Source: Ectothiorhodospiraceae bacterium
GTDB lineage: Bacteria; Pseudomonadota; Gammaproteobacteria; HK1
NCBI GenBank assembly: GCA_024234875.1
Contig: JACKNM010000008.1
Span: 62,001 to 126,000 of the forward strand
Length of the DNA: 64,000 nucleotides
Reading direction: 5' to 3'
The notes under the pieces were generated by a model, which was not told where the DNA came from, ran no database searches, and saw nothing but the letters and a program-made list of their open reading frames with translations. The translations under genes were made by a program, and so were the position numbers. Shown here in pieces: positions 26,773 to 34,767 of this stretch (the first letter of the stretch is position 1; the number at the start of each line of letters is the position of its first letter).

Positions 26773-27456
26773 ATGACAGCTCGAAATCAGCTCGACGGCA
26801 TCACGCTCGCCAGCCGCGAGGCCCGCCCGCCGACGACCGCGCCGGTTCTCCTCGAGGGCCGCGCGCTGGCGTGCCAGCGGGGCGAGCGCATGCTGTTTCG
26901 CGGGCTCGACCTCACCGTCCACGCCGGCGAGCTGGTCCAGATCCACGGCCCGAACGGATCCGGCAAGACCACCTTGTTGCGCATCCTGTGCGGCCTCACG
27001 CGCCCGACCGAGGGCGAGGTCCGCTGGGTCGCCGAGGAGCCCGACGCGGCCGGTCTCGAGGCCGACGTCCACTACGTCGGCCACCTGGCCGGGGTCAAGC
27101 TCGAGCTCAGCCCGCTCGAGAACCTCGCCTTCGTCGCCAGGCTCCGCGGCGGACGGGCGGGCGCGTCGCCGCGCGACGCCCTCGCCCGGCTCGGCCTCGC
27201 CGCGTTCGAGGACGAGCCGCTGCGCACCCTCTCGGCGGGGCAGCGCCGGCGCACCGCCCTCGCCCGGCTGCTCACCCGCGTGGCCCGGCTCTGGATCCTG
27301 GACGAGCCCTTCACCTCCCTCGACGTCGAGGGCACCGCGACCCTGGTGGAGTTGATGGACGAGCATGTGGCGCGCGGCGGCGCGGTAATCCTGACCAGTC
27401 ACCAGCCGGTGCGACTCGGCGATCGCGGCCCGCGCATGATCGAGCTCGGCCGATGA
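26773..27456 (+). CDS. ccmA: Haem exporter ATP-binding protein CcmA
   Basis: The 227-residue ATPase of the CcmABCD complex, which uses ATP to free holo-CcmE for cytochrome c maturation. Walker A is GPNGSGKTT at 59-67, the ABC signature is LSAGQRRRTALARLL and Walker B is LWILDEPFTSLD. The ATG at 26773 is chosen because upstream in-frame codons lie in the divergent promoter region. Its stop overlaps the ccmB start (ATGA). First gene of the ccm locus. Confidence 0.95.
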   Translation: MTARNQLDGITLASREARPPTTAPVLLEGRALACQRGERMLFRGLDLTVHAGELVQIHGPNGSGKTTLLRILCGLTRPTEGEVRWVAEEPDAAGLEADVHYVGHLAGVKLELSPLENLAFVARLRGGRAGASPRDALARLGLAAFEDEPLRTLSAGQRRRTALARLLTRVARLWILDEPFTSLDVEGTATLVELMDEHVARGGAVILTSHQPVRLGDRGPRMIELGR

Positions 27457-28136
27457 GCGCCGGCTCGCCACTCGGTGCCGCCATGGCGGTCCTGCAACGC
27501 GACCTGCTGTTGGCGATCCGCACCCGCCGCGAGCTGGTCAACCCGATCCTGTTCTTCGTGCTGGTGGTGAGTCTGTTCCCCCTGGGGGTCAGCCCCGAGC
27601 AGTCGCTGCTGCGCGCGCTCGGCCCCGGCGTGCTGTGGGTCGCCGCGTTGCTGGCCACCCTGCTCTCGCTCGACGGCCTGTTCCGCTCCGACTTCGAGGA
27701 CGGCTCGCTCGAGCAGATGCTCATCTCGCCGCAGCCGCTCGGGATGTTGGTGCTCGCCAAGATCCTCGCGCACTGGCTGGTGACCGGGCTGCCGCTGCTG
27801 CTGGTCACGCCGTTGCTGGCGACGCTCCTCGCCCTCCCCGACCACGCGCTCCCGGTGCTGCTGACGACCCTGGTGCTCGGCACCCCGGTGCTGAGCCTGG
27901 TCGGCGCGATCGGCGTCGCGCTGACGGTCGGCCTGCGTCGCGGTGGTGCCCTGCTCTCGCTGCTGGTGCTACCGCTCTACGTGCCAGTGCTCATCTTCGG
28001 CTCCAATGCCGTCAGCTCGGCCGCCGCCGAGATCCCGGTCACCGGCCAGCTCTACATGCTCGGGGCGATGCTGGCGCTGGCGCTCACGCTGGCGCCGATC
28101 GCGGCCGCCGCGGCGCTGCGGATCAGCCTGCACTGA
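27453..28136 (+). CDS. ccmB: Haem exporter permease CcmB
   Basis: A 227-residue inner-membrane protein with six hydrophobic helices. It opens LQRDLLLAIRTRRELVNPILFFVLVVSLFPLGV and contains DFEDGSLEQMLISPQPL, both typical of CcmB. It acts with CcmA as the ABC part of the haem-handling complex. The start overlaps the ccmA stop by four bases. The 194 bases that follow are non-coding and carry the FNR-type site ahead of ccmC. Confidence 0.95.
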   Translation: MSAGSPLGAAMAVLQRDLLLAIRTRRELVNPILFFVLVVSLFPLGVSPEQSLLRALGPGVLWVAALLATLLSLDGLFRSDFEDGSLEQMLISPQPLGMLVLAKILAHWLVTGLPLLLVTPLLATLLALPDHALPVLLTTLVLGTPVLSLVGAIGVALTVGLRRGGALLSLLVLPLYVPVLIFGSNAVSSAAAEIPVTGQLYMLGAMLALALTLAPIAAAAALRISLH

Positions 28137-28257
28137 GGGTCGGCGTCGGGATGGCCGAATCGACCCCGCCGCGCCGGGCGGCGCCAGGTGACGTGGCCGG
28201 TCAGGTCGCTTTCCCGGGGCGCCGACGCGGGGTATCGTCAGCCCCGGCGGGGACCAG

Positions 28258-28277
28258 GCATTGATCGAAATCAATGC
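28258..28277 (+). promoter_or_regulatory. FNR/Anr binding site upstream of ccmC
   Basis: TTGATCGAAATCAA at 28261-28274 is an exact match to the FNR consensus TTGAT-N4-ATCAA. The dyad extends to GCATTGAT/ATCAATGC. Its centre lies about 63 bases before the ccmC GTG. If it acts at -41.5, the -10 region would be near 28297 (GACACT), a modest match. This points to low-oxygen control of ccmC-H separate from ccmAB. Confidence 0.8.
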
Positions 28278-28330
28278 ATGAGCCGCGCTGTCCGCCGACA
28301 CTTCGCGGCGCCCACAGAGACGTCGAAGCC

Positions 28331-29074
28331 GTGACAATCGCTCGCCTGTTCCACCAGTTCGGCTCGCCCCCGCACTTCTATCGCCTGGCCGGGCGCATGC
28401 TGCCCTGGTTCGCGACCGCCTGCGTCGCCTGCCTCGCGGCCGGGCTCTACGGCGGGCTGGTGCTCGCCCCTCCCGACTACCAGCAGGGCGAGAGCTACCG
28501 CATCATCTTCATCCACGTCCCGAGCGCGTGGATGTCACTGTTCGTGTACATGGTGATGGCGGCTTGCGGTGCCATCGTGCTCATCTGGCGGATGAAGCTC
28601 GCCGAGGTGGTGGCGCAGGCGAGTGCGCCGATCGGCGCGTCCTTCACCTTCATGGCGCTGGTCACCGGCTCGCTGTGGGGCAAGCCGATGTGGGGCACCT
28701 ACTGGGTCTGGGATGCGCGGCTCACCTCGGAGCTGATCCTGTTGTTCCTGTACCTGGGGGTCATCGGACTGCAGTCGGCCTACGAGGATCGGCGCACCGG
28801 CGCCCGGGCGGCGGCGGTGCTCGCCCTGGTCGGGGTGGTGAACATCCCGATCATCCACTACTCGGTGGAGTGGTGGAACACGCTGCACCAGGGCCCGACG
28901 GTGACCAAGCTGGACAAGCCGTCGATCCACCTCAGCATGCTCGTGCCGCTGCTGCTGATGGCCGTGGCGTTCAAGCTCTACTACGCCACGCTGTTGTTGA
29001 TGCGGGCGCGCTCCGACCTGCTCGAGCGCGAGCGCAACGCCGCCTGGGTTCGCGACGAGGTGGCGGCCCGATGA
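28331..29074 (+). CDS. ccmC: Haem exporter protein CcmC
   Basis: A 247-residue inner-membrane protein that loads haem onto CcmE. The tryptophan-rich haem-binding segment is GSLWGKPMWGTYWVWDARLTSEL, flanked by conserved histidines (FIHVPSAWMS and IIHYSVEWW). The start is taken as GTG 28331 (MTIARLFHQFGSPPHFYRL) because it gives the usual CcmC length. The upstream ATG at 28274 sits inside the FNR-type site. Its stop overlaps the ccmD ATG. Confidence 0.93.
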   Translation: MTIARLFHQFGSPPHFYRLAGRMLPWFATACVACLAAGLYGGLVLAPPDYQQGESYRIIFIHVPSAWMSLFVYMVMAACGAIVLIWRMKLAEVVAQASAPIGASFTFMALVTGSLWGKPMWGTYWVWDARLTSELILLFLYLGVIGLQSAYEDRRTGARAAAVLALVGVVNIPIIHYSVEWWNTLHQGPTVTKLDKPSIHLSMLVPLLLMAVAFKLYYATLLLMRARSDLLERERNAAWVRDEVAAR

Positions 29075-29331
29075 GCGCGCTGGCCGAGTTCCTGCACATG
29101 GGCGGCTACGCCGCGTTCGTCTGGGGCTCCTACGGAATCTGCGCCGCGGTGCTGATCGCGAACCTGCTCGCGGTGCGCGCACGCGGCCGGCGTGTCCGTG
29201 CCATGCTCGCCCGGCGCGCGCGCTTCGAGGCGGCCGGATACGCCGTCGGCGACGAGCCGGCCGCGGGCGGCGGCGTCGATGCGGTGAACCACCCCGGCAC
29301 CGGCGCGGTCTCAGAGGTCGGACGGCGGTGA
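29071..29331 (+). CDS. ccmD: Haem exporter subunit CcmD
   Basis: A small 86-residue membrane protein with one helix (AAFVWGSYGICAAVLIANLLA) preceded by FLHMGGY and followed by a basic stretch (RARGRRVRAMLARRARFEA), the standard CcmD layout. It helps release holo-CcmE from the CcmABC complex. The C-terminal ~35 residues are longer than in most CcmD proteins and look disordered. Its start overlaps ccmC by four bases. Confidence 0.88.
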   Translation: MSALAEFLHMGGYAAFVWGSYGICAAVLIANLLAVRARGRRVRAMLARRARFEAAGYAVGDEPAAGGGVDAVNHPGTGAVSEVGRR

Positions 29332-29389
29332 GCGCGGCGCGCGCCGGCCGGTGTGGGTACGCGAACAAGGGCAGCAGAGGACAGGGTCG

Positions 29390-29845
29390 GTGACACCCAG
29401 ACGACAACGCATGATCTTCGTCGCGGTGCTCCTGCTCGGGGTCGGCGTGGCCGCCGGTCTCGCGCTGATGGCGCTCGGGGAGAACATGCTCTACTTCTTC
29501 AGCCCCAGTCAGATCCGCTCCGGTGAGGCGCCGACGGGTCAGACCCTGCGGGTCGGCGGGCTGGTCGTCGACGGCACGGTGAAGCGTGGCGACGGCCTGG
29601 CGGTCCGTTTCGACTTGAGCGACGGCGCCCACGCGGTCACCGTGCACTACACCGGCATCCTCCCCGATCTCTTCCGCGAGGGTCAGGGCATCGTCGCGAT
29701 GGGCCGCCTGGGACCCGACGGCAGCTTCCAGGCCCAGGAGGTGCTGGCCAAGCACGACGAGAACTACATGCCACCCGAGGTCGCGGAGGCGCTGAAGATG
29801 GCGCGCGAAGGCGGCTCGATGGCGAACCCGCACGGCCCGAAGTGA
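29390..29845 (+). CDS. ccmE: Periplasmic haem chaperone CcmE
   Basis: A 151-residue protein anchored by an N-terminal helix (~8-28) with a periplasmic OB-fold. It covalently holds haem for transfer to apocytochromes. The haem-binding HxxxY motif is intact: His122 and Tyr126 in VLAKHDENYMPPE. The start GTG 29390 gives MTPRRQRM, the usual CcmE beginning, with GAGG nine bases upstream. Genes ccmD and ccmF flank it. Confidence 0.95.
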   Translation: MTPRRQRMIFVAVLLLGVGVAAGLALMALGENMLYFFSPSQIRSGEAPTGQTLRVGGLVVDGTVKRGDGLAVRFDLSDGAHAVTVHYTGILPDLFREGQGIVAMGRLGPDGSFQAQEVLAKHDENYMPPEVAEALKMAREGGSMANPHGPK

Positions 29846-29897
29846 CCCGCGTCGCGGCGTCGAGCCGGCGCGCCGTGCCCCCCCGGAGGAAGACCCG

Positions 29898-31862
29898 ATG
29901 ATCGCCGAGCTCGGACACTTCGCCCTCATCCTGGCGCTCTGCCTGTCCGCGGTGCAGGCGGTGATCCCGCTGGTCGGGGCCGCCCGCGGCATCGTCGCCT
30001 GGCAGGCGGTGGCCGGCCCCGCCGCGCAGGCGCAATTCGTGTTCGTCGCGGTGTCGTTCGCGGCGCTCACCTGGAGCTTCGTGGAGAGCGACTTCTCGGT
30101 GCTCTACGTCGCCTCCAACTCCAACACCGACCTGCCGCTGTTCTACCGCGTGTCCGCGGTGTGGGGCGCGCACGAGGGCTCGATGCTGCTGTGGATGCTC
30201 ATCCTGAGCGGGTGGGGCTTCGCGGTCAGCATCGCCAGCCGCAGCCTCCCGTTCTCCTTCCGCGCCCGCGTGCTCGGCATCCTCGGCCTGGTGAGCATCG
30301 GCTTCGGGCTGTTCATCCTGATTACCTCGAACCCGTTCGAGCGCCTGCTGCCACCGGCGATCGAGGGCCGGGACCTCAATCCACTGCTCCAGGATCCCGG
30401 GATGATCATCCACCCGCCGTTGCTCTACATGGGCTACGTCGGGCTCTCGGTGCCGTTCGCCTTCGCCTGCGCCGCGCTGCTCGACGGGCGACTGAACGCC
30501 GCCTGGACGCGCTGGACCCGGCCCTGGACCACGGTCGCCTGGGTGTTCCTGACCCTGGGCATCGCCATCGGCAGCTGGTGGGCCTACAACGAGCTCGGCT
30601 GGGGTGGCTGGTGGTTCTGGGACCCGGTGGAGAACGCCTCCTTCATGCCGTGGCTGGTCGCCACCGCCCTGCTCCACTCGCTGGCGGTCACCGAGCAGCG
30701 CGGCGCGTTCCGCGCCTGGACGGTCCTGCTCGCCATCTTCGGCTTCTCCCTCAGTCTGCTGGGGACGTTCCTGGTGCGCTCGGGCGTGCTCGTCTCGGTC
30801 CATGCCTTCGCCACCGACCCGGCGCGCGGCGTGTTCATCCTGTCGTTCCTCGCCATCGTCATCGGCGGCGCGCTGGGGTTGTTCGCCTGGCGCGCGCCGC
30901 GCGTCTCCGGGGGCGGGCAGTTCGACTACCTCTCCCGGGAGACGTTGCTTCTGGTCAACAACGTGCTGCTGGTGGTCGCGAGTGGCGCGATCCTGCTCGG
31001 CACGCTGTACCCGCTGCTCCACGACGCGCTCGGGCTCGGCAAGCTCTCGGTCGGCCCGCCCTACTTCAACAGCATCTTCGTGCCGTTGATGATCCCGGTG
31101 GCCCTGCTCGTCGGCATCGGGCCGCTCGTGCGGTGGAAGGCCGACACCGTCGGCGCCGTCGCGGCGCGGGTGCGGTGGGCGGTGGTGGCCACGATCGTCG
31201 CGACCGTCGCCCTCGCCCTCCTCGGCGCCGCCGAGACCATGGGCCTGCTGGCGGCGATCGCACTCGCGCTGTGGGTGACGTTCTCCACCCTGAGCGGGGT
31301 GTGGCAGCGGCTGCGCAACCGTCGCGACCGCATCGGTGCCCTGGGAACCCTGCCCCGCGCCTTCGTCGGCATGACCCTGGCCCATCTCGGCATCGCGGTG
31401 TTCGTGGTCGGCGTGGCCGGGGTGACCGTGCTCAGCTCCGAGAAGGACGTGCGGCTCGGCACCGGCGAGAGCACCGAGCTCGGCGGCTATCGATTCACCC
31501 TGGTCGGGGTGGCAGAGGTGCCAGGACCGAACTACCGGGCGATTCGCGGCGAGATCCAGGTCCACCAGGGTGAGGAGCGGGTCGCACTGTTGCATCCCGA
31601 GAAGCGCTTCTACCCGATTCAGGCCCAGCCGATGACCGAGGCCGCGATCTACCAGCGGCTCACTGGCGATCTCTACGTGGCCCTCGGCGACCAGGTCGGC
31701 GACGGTGCCTGGGCGGTGCGGGTGCACGAGAAGGCCTTCGTGCGCTGGATCTGGGCTGGATGCCTGCTGATGTCGCTCGGCGGGGCGCTCGCCGCGGCCG
31801 ACCGGCGCTACCGGCCGGAGCGCGCCAGGGTGCCGGCCGCCGCCGCGGGGAGTCGGGCCTGA
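29898..31862 (+). CDS. ccmF: Cytochrome c haem lyase subunit CcmF
   Basis: A 654-residue polytopic membrane protein, the core of the haem lyase that joins haem to CxxCH cysteines. The WWD domain is clear at about 232-250 (ELGWGGWWFWDPVENASFMPW). The conserved histidines lie in GAHEGSMLLW, IIHPPLLYMGYVG and LLHSLAVTEQRGAF. GGAGGA precedes the ATG. The stop shares one base with the ccmG ATG (TGATG). The length is normal for the family. Confidence 0.97.
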   Translation: MIAELGHFALILALCLSAVQAVIPLVGAARGIVAWQAVAGPAAQAQFVFVAVSFAALTWSFVESDFSVLYVASNSNTDLPLFYRVSAVWGAHEGSMLLWMLILSGWGFAVSIASRSLPFSFRARVLGILGLVSIGFGLFILITSNPFERLLPPAIEGRDLNPLLQDPGMIIHPPLLYMGYVGLSVPFAFACAALLDGRLNAAWTRWTRPWTTVAWVFLTLGIAIGSWWAYNELGWGGWWFWDPVENASFMPWLVATALLHSLAVTEQRGAFRAWTVLLAIFGFSLSLLGTFLVRSGVLVSVHAFATDPARGVFILSFLAIVIGGALGLFAWRAPRVSGGGQFDYLSRETLLLVNNVLLVVASGAILLGTLYPLLHDALGLGKLSVGPPYFNSIFVPLMIPVALLVGIGPLVRWKADTVGAVAARVRWAVVATIVATVALALLGAAETMGLLAAIALALWVTFSTLSGVWQRLRNRRDRIGALGTLPRAFVGMTLAHLGIAVFVVGVAGVTVLSSEKDVRLGTGESTELGGYRFTLVGVAEVPGPNYRAIRGEIQVHQGEERVALLHPEKRFYPIQAQPMTEAAIYQRLTGDLYVALGDQVGDGAWAVRVHEKAFVRWIWAGCLLMSLGGALAAADRRYRPERARVPAAAAGSRA

Positions 31863-32392
31863 TGCGCTTCGCGATGCCACTGGTGGTGGTGGTGGCCCTG
31901 CTCGGGCTGCTGCTGGTGGGGCTGTTCCTCAATCCACGCGAGGTCCCCTCGCCGTTCATCGGCAAGGCGGCGCCCGCCTTCTCCATCCCGCGCCTGGAGG
32001 ACCCGGCGCGGACCCTGAGCCGTGACGACCTCACCGGCCAGGTCACCCTGCTCAACGTGTGGGCCACGTGGTGCGTCGGCTGCCGCCAGGAGCATCCGCT
32101 GCTGGTCGAGATCGCGCGCAGCGGCGAGGTACCGATCGTCGGCCTCAACTACAAGGACCAGGCGAACGACGCCCGGGCCTGGCTCGACCGCCTCGGCAAC
32201 CCGTACGTGACCAACGGCTTCGACCCGGATGGTCGCGTGGGCCTCGACTACGGGGTCTACGGGCTGCCCGAGACCTTCGTCATCGACCGCGACGGCGTGA
32301 TCGTGCACAAGCACATCGGCGCGGTGACCCCCGACGCCTGGGAGAACGAGATTCGCCCCCTGATCGCGAAGTTGCGCACGGAGGGCCGATGA
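31862..32392 (+). CDS. ccmG: Thiol:disulfide oxidoreductase CcmG/DsbE
   Basis: A 176-residue membrane-anchored periplasmic thioredoxin-fold protein that keeps apocytochrome cysteines reduced. An N-terminal helix spans ~5-23. The active site is WCVGC, with cysteines at 71 and 74, and YGLPETFVIDRDG carries the cis-proline loop. It overlaps ccmF by one base and ccmH by four. Confidence 0.95.
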   Translation: MRFAMPLVVVVALLGLLLVGLFLNPREVPSPFIGKAAPAFSIPRLEDPARTLSRDDLTGQVTLLNVWATWCVGCRQEHPLLVEIARSGEVPIVGLNYKDQANDARAWLDRLGNPYVTNGFDPDGRVGLDYGVYGLPETFVIDRDGVIVHKHIGAVTPDAWENEIRPLIAKLRTEGR

Positions 32393-32895
32393 GCAATCCG
32401 CGAGGCGCCATTCGCGCCCTGGTGGTCGCCGCCGCCCTCGTCGCCGCCAACCTCGTCGGCGTGGCCGAGGCGACTCCGTTCGACCCCAAGGCGTTCTCCA
32501 GCCCCGAGCACGAGGCGCGCTACCGCACCCTCATCGAGGAGCTTCGCTGCCTGGTCTGCCAGAATCAGAACATCGCCGACTCCGACGCCGAGCTCGCCAG
32601 CGATCTCCGGCGCGAGGTGCATCGGATGATCGAGGAAGGGGCGACCAACGACGACGTGGTCGACTTCATGGTGGTCCGGTACGGCGACTTCGTGCGCTAC
32701 CGTCCGCCGCTTCGCGCCAGCACCATCGCACTGTGGGTCGGTCCGTTCGTGCTCGCCGCGATCGGCATCGTGCTGCTGTTCACGCAGCTCCGGCGCCGCC
32801 GACAGGCCACTGCCGAGGCGCCACTCGACGCGCGCGAGCGGGCGCGCCTCGCCGCATTGCTGGATGGTGACCGCGAGGAGCGTCCGTCGGCCTGA
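32389..32895 (+). CDS. ccmH: Cytochrome c maturation protein CcmH
   Basis: A 168-residue protein with a signal peptide, the conserved LRCLVCQNQNIADSDAELA motif (cysteines 54 and 57) and one C-terminal helix (~115-135), followed by a basic tail. It takes part in thiol chemistry on apocytochromes. It is the short CcmH (CycL) form with no TPR extension. No ccmI follows: the next gene is on the opposite strand 33 bases away. The TPR function may lie elsewhere in the genome. Confidence 0.94.
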   Translation: MSNPRGAIRALVVAAALVAANLVGVAEATPFDPKAFSSPEHEARYRTLIEELRCLVCQNQNIADSDAELASDLRREVHRMIEEGATNDDVVDFMVVRYGDFVRYRPPLRASTIALWVGPFVLAAIGIVLLFTQLRRRRQATAEAPLDARERARLAALLDGDREERPSA

Positions 32896-32928
32896 GCCGA
32901 CGCGGCGAGAACCCGTGGAGCCCGGCGC

Positions 32929-34767
32929 TCAGCGACCGAGCTCGACCACCGCCGCCACCGCGACCGGTGATGCCGGGCGCGGTGCCTTGACGGCGCCGAT
33001 GCCCCCCGGGGCGAGGAGCCGTCCGTCCCCCTCGACCAGCCGCTCGGCGAACTCGACCGGTTGCGGGCGACCGAACAGGAACCCCTGCGCGACGTCGCAG
33101 CCGATGCCGCGCAGGAAGGCCGCCTGCTCGACAGTCTCGACCCCTTCGGCCACCACCCGCAGACGAAGGCTGTGGGCCATCGCCACCACCGCCTGCACGA
33201 TTGCGCTGTCGTCGGCGTCGTCCGGGATCTGATGCACGAAGGAGCGGTCGATCTTCAGGCTGTCGATCGGCAGGCGTTTGAGGTAGGCGAGCGAGGAGTA
33301 GCCGGTGCCGAAGTCGTCGACCGCGAGGTGGATGCCGAGCGCCTTCAGCTCACGCAGCATCGCCACCGAGTCGTCGGTGTTCTGCATCACGACGTTCTCG
33401 GTGATCTCGAGCTCGAGCAGGGTGGGTGCGAGCCCGGTGCGCGAGAGGGTGCGCGCCACCACCTCGACCAGGTCGCGCTCGGCGAACTGCCGGCCCGACA
33501 GATTCACCGCCACCCGCACCGGCCGCTGGCTGCGGGCCTGCCATGCCCGGCAGTCCCGGCACGCCCGCTCGAGCACCAACAGCCCGAGCGGGTTGATCAG
33601 CCCACTCTCCTCGGCCACCGGCACGAACTCACCGGGCGAGACCAGGCCGAGCTCCGGATGCTGCCAGCGCACCAGGGCCTCGAAGCCGAGCAGGCGTCCG
33701 CTCGGCAGGTCGACCACCGGCTGGTAGAAGACCCGAAACTCGTCGCTCTCGAGCGCGCGACGAATGCTCGACTCGAGCGACACCCGAGCCTGGACCTGCG
33801 ACCCCATCGCGGAGGTGTAGAACTCCGCGGTGTTGCGGCCACCGTCCTTGGCGCGATACATCGCGGTGTCGGCGTTCTTCAGCAGCGTCACCGCGTCGTC
33901 GCCGTCGTCGGGAAACAGCGCGATGCCGATGCTCGCGCCGACGAACAGCTCGCGTCCGTTCACCGACACCGGCTGCGCCAGCGCATCCAGCACCCGGTTG
34001 GCGGCCGCCGACGCCTGCGACCGCTGCTCCACCCCCTCGAGCGTGATCGAGAACTCGTCGCCGCCGAGCCGGGCCACCACGTCGCCGTCGCGCAGACAGC
34101 CGCTCAGCCTGCCAGCCACCGCCTTGAGCAGCAGGTCGCCGGTGTCGTGCCCGAGCGTGTCGTTGATGAGCTTGAAGCCGTCGAGGTCGAGATAGAGCAC
34201 GGCCGCGCGCTGGCGCTGCGAGCGAGCGCGCTCGAGCACCGCCTCCAGGCGCTCCATGAAGTGCGCGCGGTTGCCCAGCCCGGTCAATGCGTCGTGGTAG
34301 GCGAGGTATTGGGCGCGGCGGTCGGCGCGGCGCTCCTGGATCACGCGGCGTACGCGTTGGCGCAGGAGCGACCAGTTCACCGGCTTGGTGATGTAGTCGG
34401 TCGCGCCGGCGCGCAGTGCGCGCTCCATGGAGGCGTCGTCGTCGAGCGCCGTGATCATCACCACCGGGGTCGCCTGTGCGCCCGGAACCTGGCGTAGCGT
34501 CGCACACGCCGCAAAGCCGTCGAGACCCGGCATGGCGGCGTCCAGCAGGACCAGGTCTGGACGGAACTGGCGGCAAGCCTCCAGCATCGCCAGGCCGTCG
34601 CCGACCTCGCTCACCGCATAGCCGTCGCTCTCGAGCACGCCACGCAGCATCCGCCGCATGACGCGGTCGTCGTCCGCCACCAGCACCAGGCCGGTGGCCA
34701 CGACGTCGCCGTCCTGGGTTCCGGAGAGCGAGCGCGCCAGGTCTCCAGTGGGGGTGTCCACGGTCAT
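32929..34767 (-). CDS. Response regulator with GGDEF and EAL domains
   Basis: A 612-residue cytoplasmic c-di-GMP enzyme. The receiver domain is at ~26-140 with phosphoacceptor Asp76 (LLDAAMPGLDG). The GGDEF domain is at ~155-320 with an intact GGDEF at 235-239 and an RxxD inhibitory site at 226-229. The EAL domain is at ~330-585 with EAL at 363-365, DDFGTGYSSLAYLK, KIDRSFV and a QGFLFGRP ending. Both catalytic centres look intact, so it could make and break c-di-GMP. It overlaps the upstream REC-PP2C-HATPase gene by four bases (ATGA), implying joint expression and signalling. Confidence 0.95.
   Translation of the reverse strand: MTVDTPTGDLARSLSGTQDGDVVATGLVLVADDDRVMRRMLRGVLESDGYAVSEVGDGLAMLEACRQFRPDLVLLDAAMPGLDGFAACATLRQVPGAQATPVVMITALDDDASMERALRAGATDYITKPVNWSLLRQRVRRVIQERRADRRAQYLAYHDALTGLGNRAHFMERLEAVLERARSQRQRAAVLYLDLDGFKLINDTLGHDTGDLLLKAVAGRLSGCLRDGDVVARLGGDEFSITLEGVEQRSQASAAANRVLDALAQPVSVNGRELFVGASIGIALFPDDGDDAVTLLKNADTAMYRAKDGGRNTAEFYTSAMGSQVQARVSLESSIRRALESDEFRVFYQPVVDLPSGRLLGFEALVRWQHPELGLVSPGEFVPVAEESGLINPLGLLVLERACRDCRAWQARSQRPVRVAVNLSGRQFAERDLVEVVARTLSRTGLAPTLLELEITENVVMQNTDDSVAMLRELKALGIHLAVDDFGTGYSSLAYLKRLPIDSLKIDRSFVHQIPDDADDSAIVQAVVAMAHSLRLRVVAEGVETVEQAAFLRGIGCDVAQGFLFGRPQPVEFAERLVEGDGRLLAPGGIGAVKAPRPASPVAVAAVVELGR

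Noticed and set aside
28274..28330. ATG at 28274 as ccmC start
   Set aside because: It overlaps the FNR-type box and adds residues unlike other CcmC proteins. GTG 28331 gives the family length.
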